Translations under genes and position numbers: made by a program
Assembly: GCA_023439425.1 (NCBI GenBank)
Contig: JAEXNZ010000247.1
Coordinates: 1 to 8,168, forward strand
Length of the DNA stretch: 8,168 nt
Source of the DNA: Pseudomonadota bacterium
GTDB taxonomy: Bacteria; Pseudomonadota; Gammaproteobacteria; Xanthomonadales; Xanthomonadaceae
Direction of reading: 5' to 3'
The notes under the pieces: generated by a model
The model's input: the letters and a program-made list of their open reading frames with translations, nothing else
Told to the model about the DNA's origin: nothing
Database searches by the model: none
In this document: piece after piece, positions 1 to 6,186 of the stretch
Layout of the letters: every line of letters starts with the position of its first letter
How positions within the stretch are numbered: the stretch's first letter is position 1

Positions 1-673
1 ATCGCGAGTAAACGCTGGCCCCTTCGATACCGACGAATACGAACACGGTCAGCAGCAGCGTGCCGCGCACCTGTCGCAGCAGGGTGTCCGCCCCGGGCGC
101 GTCCCCGCCCCACAGGTTCCATGCAAACACATCGGCGCGGACGCCCTGCACCACGAACACCACGAACACCGCCAGTGGGACGAGCTTGGCCACTGTCGCG
201 ACGGTGTTCAGGAACGCCGCTTCCTTGATTCCACGCAGGATCAGGAAGTGGAACCCCCACAGCAGCGCGGATGCGCACACGATCGACAGCACATTGCTGC
301 CGTCGCCGAACGCCGGAAAGAACAGCCCCAACGTGGCCTTGATCAGAATCAGGCAGGCCACATCGGCCAGGCAGCACCCCAGCCAGTAGCCCACCGCCGA
401 CAGCAACCCGGCGAAGTCACCAAAGCCGGCGCGCGCATAGGCATAGATGCCCGTATCCAGCTCCGGCTTCAGCCGCGACAACGACTGGAACACCAGTGCC
501 AGCATCAGCATGCCGGTGCCGGCAATCGCCCACGCCAGCAGCGCACCGTAGATGCCGGTGCGGGTGGCGAATGCGGCGGGTAGCGCGAAAATACCCGACC
601 CGATCATCGAGCCGACCACCAGCGCGGTCAGCTCGAGCAGGCTCAAGGTGCGGCGGTCGGAGGGCGGGCTCAT
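1..673 (-). CDS. ArcD-like basic amino acid antiporter (second copy), C-terminal part outside window
   Basis: This is an APC-superfamily membrane antiporter, probably exchanging arginine and ornithine or a similar basic amino acid or amine pair across the inner membrane. The first 224 residues are visible, starting at the ATG whose first base is 673; the frame is still open at base 1. Helix 1 carries the signature VVGSMIGSGIFALP (about residues 18-31), the GSGIF loop that contacts the substrate backbone in this superfamily. Further hydrophobic segments follow, and the visible part ends in the family-typical TVFVFVGIEGASVYSR. It aligns along its whole visible length, almost without gaps, with the gene ending at 701 and is about half identical to it by eye, so the two are tandem paralogues. 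Only 27 bp separate them and no good Shine-Dalgarno is visible before this ATG, which suggests one operon. The exact substrate is not certain; polyamine or lysine exchange is possible. Confidence 0.85.
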   Translation of the reverse strand, partial: MSPPSDRRTLSLLELTALVVGSMIGSGIFALPAAFATRTGIYGALLAWAIAGTGMLMLALVFQSLSRLKPELDTGIYAYARAGFGDFAGLLSAVGYWLGCCLADVACLILIKATLGLFFPAFGDGSNVLSIVCASALLWGFHFLILRGIKEAAFLNTVATVAKLVPLAVFVVFVVQGVRADVFAWNLWGGDAPGADTLLRQVRGTLLLTVFVFVGIEGASVYSR

Positions 674-700
674 CGCCGTGACAGGGACCGGTGAGCGGGG

Positions 701-2125
701 TCAGATCTGGATGTAGCCGGTGGCGATCCAGTAGATGCCCACGACCGCCGCGATCACCGCCAGCGCCAGAATCACCACGTCGGACGGTTTGTTGAACACC
801 CGCGCGCCCTGCTCGCGCCGCGCCCACAGGTACAGCAGGCTGCCCGGCGCGTACAGCACTGCCGACAGCACGATGAACTCAATCCCGCCCGCGTACAGCA
901 GGAACACGGTGTAGATCGTGGCCACAATGGCCAGTATCAGGTCGCGGTTGCGTTCCTGCGGGCGTACGTCATAGGTTTCGCCCCGCCGCGTGACCTGCAG
1001 GCCATATGCAGCCACCAGCAGGAACGGAATCAGCGACATCGCGCTGGTCAGGTTGAGCATCAGCGAGAAGGCATCGCGCGACCAGTACGTACTGATCACA
1101 ATCAGCTGGATGATGATGTTGGTCGCCCACAGTGCGGCCGATGGCACCCCGTTGGCGTTCTCACGCGCGAACACCTTGGGCATGTCACGGGTACGCGCAG
1201 CAGCCGACAGCACCTCCGCGCAGATCAGCGACCAGGTGAGGTAGGCCCCCAACACCGAGACCAGCAGGCCCACGCTGACGAATACCGCACCCCAATGCCC
1301 GACCACCGCCTCCAGCAGCGCCGCCATCGAGGGCTGCCGCATGGCGGCGATATCCGCCCGCGGAACCACCGCATACGGCAGCAAGGTGACCAGCACCATC
1401 AACGTGGTCACCACCAGGAAGCCCGTTACGGTGGCCGCGCCCACGTCGGAGCGGTCCTTCGCGTAGCGCGAGTAGACGCTTGCGCCTTCGATGCCCAGGA
1501 ACACGAACACCGTGACCAGCATGGTGGCGCGCACCTGCTCGAAGATGCTGCCGGTGAGGTCGCCGCCGTAGAAGTTGAACTGGAACATGTCCATCTTGAA
1601 GGCAAACGCCATGATCGCCAGGAACACCAGGATCGGGATCACCTTGGCGATGGTGACGATCTTGTTGATCGCCGCCGCCTGCTGCACGCCGCGCAGGATC
1701 ATGAAATGGAACAGCCAGATGCCGATGGATGCGACCAGGATGGCTACCACCGTATTGCCGTCACCAAACACCGGGAAGAACGCCCCCAATGTGGATTTGA
1801 TCAGCACCCAGTAGGAGACGTTCCCGATGCAACTGCCGATCCAGTAGCCGAAAGCGGAGAGAAAGCCCGGGTAGTCGCCGAAACCTTCCTTCGCATAGGC
1901 AAACACGCCGGCATCCAGCGCCGGCTTGCGTTCGGCCAGCATCTGGAACACCCGGGCCAGCGTGTACATGCCCAGCCCGGCGATCAGCCAGGCCAACACC
2001 GCACCCAGCGGCCCGGTTGCGCCGGCAAAGGTACGTGGCAGTGAGAAGATACCCGCGCCGATCATGCCACCCACCACCATGGCAGTGAGCTGGGCGCGCG
2101 TCATCTTGACGACAGTGGAATTCAT
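701..2125 (-). CDS. arcD: Arginine:ornithine antiporter ArcD-type (APC superfamily)
   Basis: A 474-residue inner-membrane antiporter of the basic amino acid/polyamine branch of the APC superfamily. ArcD-type members swap external arginine for internal ornithine and so feed the arginine deiminase pathway, which makes ATP without oxygen. Seen here: VVGGMIGAGIFSLP in helix 1, FAYAKEGFGDYPGFLSAFGYW after helix 2, TVFVFLGIEGASVYSRYA in the middle, about 12-13 hydrophobic segments, and a full length that fits the family. I chose the ATG at 2125, giving MNSTVVKM, because GGTGG lies 5 nt upstream and the paralogue starts at the matching place. A GTG at 2134 would add three residues. It is first in a leftward operon with the paralogue at 1-673; arcA/arcB/arcC might follow outside the window. 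An FNR-type site lies about 140 bp upstream. The ArcD assignment is from family resemblance; other basic amino acids or amines cannot be excluded. Confidence 0.85.
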   Translation of the reverse strand: MNSTVVKMTRAQLTAMVVGGMIGAGIFSLPRTFAGATGPLGAVLAWLIAGLGMYTLARVFQMLAERKPALDAGVFAYAKEGFGDYPGFLSAFGYWIGSCIGNVSYWVLIKSTLGAFFPVFGDGNTVVAILVASIGIWLFHFMILRGVQQAAAINKIVTIAKVIPILVFLAIMAFAFKMDMFQFNFYGGDLTGSIFEQVRATMLVTVFVFLGIEGASVYSRYAKDRSDVGAATVTGFLVVTTLMVLVTLLPYAVVPRADIAAMRQPSMAALLEAVVGHWGAVFVSVGLLVSVLGAYLTWSLICAEVLSAAARTRDMPKVFARENANGVPSAALWATNIIIQLIVISTYWSRDAFSLMLNLTSAMSLIPFLLVAAYGLQVTRRGETYDVRPQERNRDLILAIVATIYTVFLLYAGGIEFIVLSAVLYAPGSLLYLWARREQGARVFNKPSDVVILALAVIAAVVGIYWIATGYIQI

Positions 2126-2259
2126 GGCAGCCACCGGTATTCAGCAAGGACGTCCTGCCGATCATGCAGGAACCCTCCCCGCGCGGCGTCAGTAGTTCTA
2201 CGCAGGAAATTACGGTAGCGCGCCTGCGACACCCTGCCGCAGGCCGCGCTGGCCCCGGC

Positions 2260-2273
2260 TTGACCAATGTCAT
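2260..2273. promoter_or_regulatory. Candidate FNR/ANR binding site between arcD and PAS gene
   Basis: The sequence TTGACCAATGTCAT matches the FNR/ANR core TTGA-N6-TCAA in 7 of 8 defined bases. It is centred at 2266.5 in the divergent intergenic region. For the PAS gene on the plus strand, a class II position (-41.5) would put the transcript start near 2308 and the -10 element at 2296-2301. That hexamer is CATGCT, which keeps the two key bases of TATAAT, and the ribosome binding site follows at 2330. For arcD on the minus strand, a class I position (-61.5) would put the start near 2205, with TACCGT at 2217-2212 as the -10. The FNR protein encoded at 4387-5157 has the matching recognition residues. 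Promoter assignments are inference. Confidence 0.5.
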
Positions 2274-2329
2274 GTCGCCCCTCCGCTCGGCTGCGCATGC
2301 TGGTGCCACCGAAATCACCGTCCACCCCC

Positions 2330-2335
2330 GAGGAA
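2330..2335 (+). promoter_or_regulatory. Ribosome binding site of PAS gene
   Basis: GAGGAA lies 6 nt before the ATG at 2342. It selects this start over an in-frame ATG at 2267 that would add 25 residues unlike any PAS protein. Confidence 0.75.
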
Positions 2336-2341
2336 CATCCG

Positions 2342-2770
2342 ATGTCCTACCAACCCAGCACCGCACAGCTGCTCGACGCCGTACAGAACGTGATGGTCAT
2401 CTCCACCACCGATCTGCAGGGCAACATCACCTACGCCAATGATCTGTTCTGCACCCTGACCGGCTTCAAACGCGAGGAACTGATCGGCCAGCCGCACAGC
2501 ATGGTGCGTCATCCGGATGTGCCCAAGGCCGTGTACAAGGACATGTGGGACACCATCAAAGCCGGAAAGACCTGGACCGGCATCGTGCCGAACCTCGGCA
2601 AGGGCGGCGTGCTGTATGTCGTCGACACCACGGTGCAGCCGTTGTTCGACGACGCGGGGCAGATCAACGGCTACATCAGCATCCGTCGGGTGGTGAACGA
2701 CCTGATGACGCAGTTCGATGCGGTGGAGTTCAGCAAGGAAAAGTTCGACGACTTCTACGAGGCCGCCTGA
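2342..2770 (+). CDS. Stand-alone Aer-like PAS domain protein (predicted FAD redox sensor)
   Basis: A 142-residue soluble protein that is almost only one PAS domain. It closely resembles the N-terminal PAS of the aerotaxis receptor Aer: STTDLQGNITYANDLF (about 21-36), then GQPHSMVRHPDVPKAVYKDMW (49-69), TWTGIVPN (77-84) and GYISIRR (110-116). Arg56, His57 and Asp59 match the Aer residues needed for FAD binding, and Trp69 is in the usual place. FAD binding is therefore expected and redox sensing is likely. Unlike Aer, it has no membrane anchor, HAMP or methyl-accepting domain, only a short charged tail after residue 120, so it must signal through or exchange electrons with a partner. The stop is 2 bp before the start of the diflavin reductase, so the two are almost surely cotranslated. 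A candidate FNR site sits in its promoter region. The PAS identity is firm; cofactor and role are inferred. Confidence 0.9.
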   Translation: MSYQPSTAQLLDAVQNVMVISTTDLQGNITYANDLFCTLTGFKREELIGQPHSMVRHPDVPKAVYKDMWDTIKAGKTWTGIVPNLGKGGVLYVVDTTVQPLFDDAGQINGYISIRRVVNDLMTQFDAVEFSKEKFDDFYEAA

Positions 2771-2772
2771 CC

Positions 2773-4302
2773 ATGTCTTCGATCCGCCGCGTACTGGTGG
2801 GCTACGGCTCCGAGTCCGGCAATGCCCGTGCCCTGGCGCTGCGCCTGGGCACGTTTCCGGCCTTGACCGCACACGCGCCGCAGGTGCTGCCCTTCAACGA
2901 CATCGACGTCGCCGGGCTGGGCGCGGGCGACGTGCTGCTGGCGGTGTCGAGCTCCTTTGGTGACGGCGAGCCGCCGGCCAACGCGGAACGCTTTGCCGAC
3001 GCGCTGCGCCAGCAGCCTGCCCTGCCCGGCCTGCGCTATGCGGTGTTCGGCCTGGGCGACACCGGCTACCCCCGGTTCTGCGGATTCACCAAGGCACTCG
3101 ATGCGCTGCTGGGCGAGAAGCAGGCGCAACCGCTGCTGCAGCGGGTGGATGCGGATGCCGGCTATGAAGGCTTCTTCGAGAAGTGGGCACCGGTTCTGGG
3201 CGACGTGCTGAACGGAACCCCGGACGCGGGTCGTGACCTGCACCTGCAGGTCAGCGCCTACAGCGCCGAGGATGCGTTTGCTGCGCCGATCATTGAACGT
3301 CGGCGGCTCAGCCTGAGCGAGCCCGCTGCGTGGCAGGTGCAGCTGGACCTGCGCGGCAGTGGCATGCACTGGCGTGCCGGCGACACCCTGCACGTGGTGC
3401 CGGAGAACGATCCGGCACTGCTGGAGGCGCTGGCGGACTGGTACGGCGACCCCGCTGCTGTCGAGCTGCTGCGCCATCGTGAGCTGCGGCAGCTGGGCAA
3501 GGGCCTGCTGCGCGATCTGGCCCGGATGAGCGGCAGCGAGGTGTTGAAAGACCTGCTCAAGTCCAGCCAGCGCCCAGCGCTGGAGGCCTATCTGCATGGT
3601 GCCGACCTGCTGGATGTGCTGAGCGACCACGCCACTCCCGACAGCGTACCGCTGGCGGCGTTGCTGGAACGGCTGTCGCCGTGCCTGCCACGTGCTTACT
3701 CGATTGCCTCAGCCGGCGGCGACAGCGTCAGCCTGTGCATCCGCGAGGTGCGTTATCTGCGCAACGGGCGCGAGCGCGTGGGCACCGCCACATCCGGTTT
3801 GCTGCACGGCGGCGCAACGGCGAAAGTGTATTGCCGCTCCAATCCCGGCTTCCACCTGGCTTCGGACAGCGCAGCCCCCTTGCTGATGGTCGGCACCGGG
3901 ACGGGCATCGCGCCACTGATGGGACTGGTGCAGGAAGTGGCCAGCGCCGGAGCGCCGCGTGAAGTGCATCTGGTGTTTGGTGAGAAACATCGCGCCCAGG
4001 ACTTCCTGTACCGCCCGCAGCTGAAAGCCTGGCAGGAACAAGGCTGGATCACCCGGTTGCACACCGCGTTTTCGCGCGATGGCAGTGAGAAGTACTACGT
4101 ACAGCACGCGTTGGCTGAGCACGCCGGATCGGTGGTGGATCTGATTGCACGTGGTGCGCACCTGTATCTGTGCGGCAACAAGCGGCATCTGGACGGCGCG
4201 TTGCAGCAGACCATCAATCAGTTGGGTGCTGATGCGCTCGGGCAGGCCGATACCTGGGGCCTGCTGCGCGAGCAGGGCCGATTGCATTGTGAACTTTACT
4301 GA
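2773..4302 (+). CDS. NADPH-dependent diflavin reductase (flavodoxin + FAD/NADPH domains; CysJ/CPR type)
   Basis: A 509-residue cytosolic flavoprotein that should pass electrons from NADPH through FAD and FMN to a partner. The flavodoxin domain (about 5-155) has the FMN phosphate loop GSESGNA (12-18), SSSFGDGEPP (59-68) and FGLGDTGYPRF (92-102). A short linker domain follows, then the FAD motif RAYSIAS (307-313), the pyrophosphate-side GTATSGLLHG, and the nucleotide motif VGTGTGIAP (373-381). Ser434, Arg435, Lys440, Tyr442 and Gln444 reproduce the S-R...K-x-Y-x-Q set that selects NADPH in this family, and CGN (467-469) is the usual C-terminal motif. The last residue, Tyr509, corresponds to the aromatic residue that stacks on FAD. 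It is about 90 residues shorter than E. coli CysJ, and no sulfite reductase hemoprotein gene is next to it, so a sulfite role is doubtful. The start lies 2 bp after the PAS gene stop, which makes that protein the first candidate partner. Confidence 0.92.
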   Translation: MSSIRRVLVGYGSESGNARALALRLGTFPALTAHAPQVLPFNDIDVAGLGAGDVLLAVSSSFGDGEPPANAERFADALRQQPALPGLRYAVFGLGDTGYPRFCGFTKALDALLGEKQAQPLLQRVDADAGYEGFFEKWAPVLGDVLNGTPDAGRDLHLQVSAYSAEDAFAAPIIERRRLSLSEPAAWQVQLDLRGSGMHWRAGDTLHVVPENDPALLEALADWYGDPAAVELLRHRELRQLGKGLLRDLARMSGSEVLKDLLKSSQRPALEAYLHGADLLDVLSDHATPDSVPLAALLERLSPCLPRAYSIASAGGDSVSLCIREVRYLRNGRERVGTATSGLLHGGATAKVYCRSNPGFHLASDSAAPLLMVGTGTGIAPLMGLVQEVASAGAPREVHLVFGEKHRAQDFLYRPQLKAWQEQGWITRLHTAFSRDGSEKYYVQHALAEHAGSVVDLIARGAHLYLCGNKRHLDGALQQTINQLGADALGQADTWGLLREQGRLHCELY

Positions 4303-4322
4303 CCGGTGATGGAGCAACCCAC

Positions 4323-4346
4323 GTAGAGCCGGGCTTGCCCGGCTGC
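4323..4346 (+). repeat. GTAG-headed REP hairpin (SMAG-type), left copy
   Basis: A 24-nt unit begins GTAG and then folds as AGCCGGGC-TT-GCCCGGCT, an 8-bp perfect stem. It lies 20 bp after the diflavin reductase stop. It is followed by GC-TTTA, so it could act as a weak terminator for the rightward operon. GTAG-headed palindromes of this size are the SMAG/REP family of Stenotrophomonas, mobilised by RAYT transposases; no such transposase is in the window. Confidence 0.8.
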
Positions 4347-4366
4347 TTTATGCGTTATCGCGAAAG

Positions 4367-4390
4367 GCAGCGGGGCAAGCCCCGCTCTAC
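4367..4390 (-). repeat. GTAG-headed REP hairpin (SMAG-type), right inverted copy, overlapping the fnr stop
   Basis: This copy is inverted relative to the left one, with GTAG at 4390-4387 on the minus strand and the stem AGCGGGGC-TT-GCCCCGCT. Over 24 nt the two copies differ only at one paired position of the stem (C-G in one, G-C in the other), so each hairpin is kept intact. The TAG of GTAG is the stop codon of the FNR gene. The spacer between the copies (4347-4366) also pairs partly, TTT with AAAG, so the 68 bp from 4323 to 4390 can form one long imperfect hairpin between the convergent genes. Confidence 0.8.
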
Positions 4391-5157
4391 GGGGCCGCCT
4401 TCGGTGCCGTTGTCAGGACGTCGGCCAGCGCATGCAGGCGCTCGGGCTCCAGCAGCACGATTTCGCGCTGGTTCACCGCAATCAACTGCTCGTCACTGAA
4501 CCGACGCAGCACCCGGCTGGTGGTTTCCGGGGCCATGCGCAGGTAGTTGGCAATGTCCAGCTTGGTCATGGTCAGATAGAAACGCGTGGCCGAAAAGCCG
4601 CGCTGCGCATAACGCGCGGACAGATCCAGCAGAAACGCCGCCAGGCGTGCATCCGACCGGTGATTGGCCGCCAGCGTGGTGACCTTGCCGATTTCCGCGC
4701 TGAGCAGGCTGAACAACCGCGCCTGCAATCCCGGCATGCGGCCGGCCAGCACGCTCATCTTCGGGAACGAGAAGCGGCACAGGTACACGGTATCCAACGC
4801 GACCGCATTGCACGGATAGCGGGCACCATGAATGGCGTTGAGCCCGATCACCTCGCCCGGCAGGCTGAAGCCCAGCACCTGCTCCACCCCCTGGCTGTCG
4901 ACCATAAACGTCTTGACCATGCCGGCACGCACCGCGGCAATGGCATCAAAGGGATCACCCGCGCGGAACAGATACTCGCCGGCCTTGAACGGCCCGACGT
5001 GGTCCACCAGCACGTGCAGCTCACCCAGCGCCTGTTTGTCGTACCCCTGCGACATGCAGGCCTCAGAAAAGGCACAGGTGCTGCAGAAATGCAGGGCGTC
5101 ACCGTCGTCGGCCGCCGCCGGATTCGGGGTGGCACCGGTTGCTGTGCGGGCGGTCAC
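4387..5157 (-). CDS. fnr: FNR/ANR-family oxygen-sensing transcription regulator
   Basis: A 256-residue CRP/FNR-family activator of low-oxygen genes. Cys25, Cys28, Cys34 and Cys127 fall exactly five residues after the four [4Fe-4S] ligands of E. coli FNR (20, 23, 29, 122), with the same CxxCx5C spacing, so oxygen sensing through a labile cluster is expected. The cyclic-nucleotide-like sensor domain spans about 45-130 (AGEYLFRAGDPFDAIAAVRAG, LPGEVIGLNAI). It is followed by the dimerisation helix and the helix-turn-helix LTMTKLDIANYLRMAPETTSRVLRRF (195-220). Glu211, Ser214 and Arg215 match the FNR recognition residues for TTGAT-N4-ATCAA. The start is GTG at 5157, as no other start codon precedes the cysteines. 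It lies 3 bp after the stop of the M14 peptidase gene with only a weak ribosome site, suggesting translational coupling. The stop codon comes from a GTAG repeat. An extra Cys116 is present. Confidence 0.95.
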   Translation of the reverse strand: MTARTATGATPNPAAADDGDALHFCSTCAFSEACMSQGYDKQALGELHVLVDHVGPFKAGEYLFRAGDPFDAIAAVRAGMVKTFMVDSQGVEQVLGFSLPGEVIGLNAIHGARYPCNAVALDTVYLCRFSFPKMSVLAGRMPGLQARLFSLLSAEIGKVTTLAANHRSDARLAAFLLDLSARYAQRGFSATRFYLTMTKLDIANYLRMAPETTSRVLRRFSDEQLIAVNQREIVLLEPERLHALADVLTTAPKAAP

Positions 5158-5160
5158 GAA

Positions 5161-6081
5161 TCAGCGCGCCGCCAGCACGAAATCCAGTCCGGCACGCACC
5201 GCCGCCACCTGCGCCGCATTACATTCGGCGGCGTTGGTGCGTGGGCTGTCCGGATAGACTTCGGTGGTGGTGGCAAAGCGCGCATCGGTGAAGCCGGCGC
5301 AGGCCCCGATCGAGCGCGACTCACCCCAGACCACGCCGTGCGACTGCAGCGGCAGCCCCACCAGGTGCCCCTGCGCGTCCGCCGGTGCGATGTGGGTAAT
5401 CGGCTCCACCGCGGCAATCAATGCCTTCTGGAACGCATGCTCGGGGTTCTCGCTGTTGCCGATGACGTAAAATCCATCCGGAATGGTTTCCGGCACCCAC
5501 GCCTTGCCATCACGCGATGCGAGTGCAGGATCGAACTCATGTGCATCACTGTCGGTGGTTTCGTGCAGGTCCAGGTGCACCCGCGGCTTGATGCCCTGTG
5601 CATCGATCCAGTTCATCAGCGCGGCGGACTCCACGATCAGACCGCCATTGCGGAAGCTGCGATTGGGATCCACCGCATCATGATTCCAGCGCTGGATACG
5701 CTCGTAGCCCCAGGGACACACGCACGGCACCACGACCAGATTGAGCCGGCCTGCGTAATCACCCGCATGCTGCTGCAGAAACTGCAGCGCACCATGCACT
5801 CCACTGGTTTCATAGCCGTGCACGCCACCGGTGACCAGCGCGGTCGGCAACGCCTCGACCCAGTCACGGCTGATCACGGCCAGCAGCGGGTAACGGTCGG
5901 GGCCAGTTTCCAGCTCACCGTACTGCACCACCTCAAGCGAGGCCGGCAGATACTGCAGCACCTCAACCACATCACGCGCATGGCTGCGCTGGACGATCTG
6001 ACGCTGACGCCACTGCGTCCGCTCTTCATCGCCCCAAGGCTGGCCGGGCAGACCGACCGGATAGAAGTGTGAAGTCGTCAT
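5161..6081 (-). CDS. Cytosolic M14-family zinc metallocarboxypeptidase
   Basis: A 306-residue predicted zinc hydrolase with no signal peptide or membrane segment, so it acts in the cytosol. The M14 fold signature is visible: His88 and Glu91 in GGVHGYETSG (HxxE zinc ligands), Asn140-Arg141 in VDPNRSF (binding of the substrate carboxylate), His173 in HLDLHETTD (third zinc ligand), and Glu274 in TTEVYPDS as the likely catalytic glutamate. The family includes peptide carboxypeptidases, murein peptide amidases and acylamino-acid deacylases such as AstE and aspartoacylase. The substrate cannot be told from the sequence. The ATG at 6081 is the first start after the candidate promoter, and GGAA lies upstream. 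It is the first gene of a likely two-gene operon with the FNR regulator, 3 bp apart. That pairing may only reflect shared transcription. Confidence 0.85.
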   Translation of the reverse strand: MTTSHFYPVGLPGQPWGDEERTQWRQRQIVQRSHARDVVEVLQYLPASLEVVQYGELETGPDRYPLLAVISRDWVEALPTALVTGGVHGYETSGVHGALQFLQQHAGDYAGRLNLVVVPCVCPWGYERIQRWNHDAVDPNRSFRNGGLIVESAALMNWIDAQGIKPRVHLDLHETTDSDAHEFDPALASRDGKAWVPETIPDGFYVIGNSENPEHAFQKALIAAVEPITHIAPADAQGHLVGLPLQSHGVVWGESRSIGACAGFTDARFATTTEVYPDSPRTNAAECNAAQVAAVRAGLDFVLAAR

Positions 6082-6110
6082 GGTGCAGATTTCCAGTTTC
6101 GTTTGTCACC

Positions 6111-6133
6111 ATTGTAACGACACGCCATGCGTG
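6111..6133 (-). promoter_or_regulatory. Candidate promoter of the M14 peptidase-fnr operon, with a small inverted repeat
   Basis: On the minus strand TACAAT (6116-6111) matches the -10 consensus in five of six bases and lies about 30 bp before the ATG at 6081, placing the transcript start near 6104. No good -35 is seen. Directly upstream is the perfect inverted repeat CACGC-CAT-GCGTG (6121-6133), in the spacer between -10 and -35, where a repressor or MerR-like protein could bind. This is inference from position alone. Confidence 0.4.
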
Positions 6134-6148
6134 ACGCCGGAAACCCAC

Positions 6149-6178
6149 AAAAAAGGGGAGCCGGAAACCCGGCTCCCC
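6149..6178 (-). terminator. Rho-independent terminator of the EF-G gene
   Basis: On the minus strand the perfect 10-bp stem GGGGAGCCGG/CCGGCTCCCC (6178-6169 with 6164-6155) has a 4-nt loop and is followed by six Ts (6154-6149). It starts 8 bp after the EF-G stop codon and insulates that gene from the M14-fnr operon. There is no T-run on the other side, so it works in one direction. Confidence 0.9.
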
Positions 6179-6186
6179 TCCCCGCT

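Noticed and set aside
339..352. TTGATCAGAATCAG, a 9-of-10 match to the FNR consensus
   Set aside because: It lies deep inside the second antiporter gene and is explained by the codons for Leu-Ile-Leu-Ile-Lys; the paralogue has a similar string at the same place. No gene start is nearby to be controlled.
2147..2156. Ten-base palindrome AGGACGTCCT in the arcD leader
   Set aside because: It is too short to support as an operator or hairpin with no loop, and it has no repeat partner in the window.
2545..2772. A longer upstream start for the diflavin reductase frame
   Set aside because: The extra 76 codons overlap the PAS gene in another frame and give low-complexity residues; the ATG at 2773 begins right at the flavodoxin fold.
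2755..3630. A 291-codon frame antisense to the diflavin reductase
   Set aside because: It is a shadow of a gene with complete catalytic motifs; the product is Gln- and Arg-rich and resembles no family.
4432..6072. A 546-codon open frame on the plus strand antisense to fnr and the M14 gene
   Set aside because: It crosses two well-supported genes on the other strand, its protein is rich in His, Gln and Arg with no recognisable domain, and such frames are common opposite GC-rich genes.
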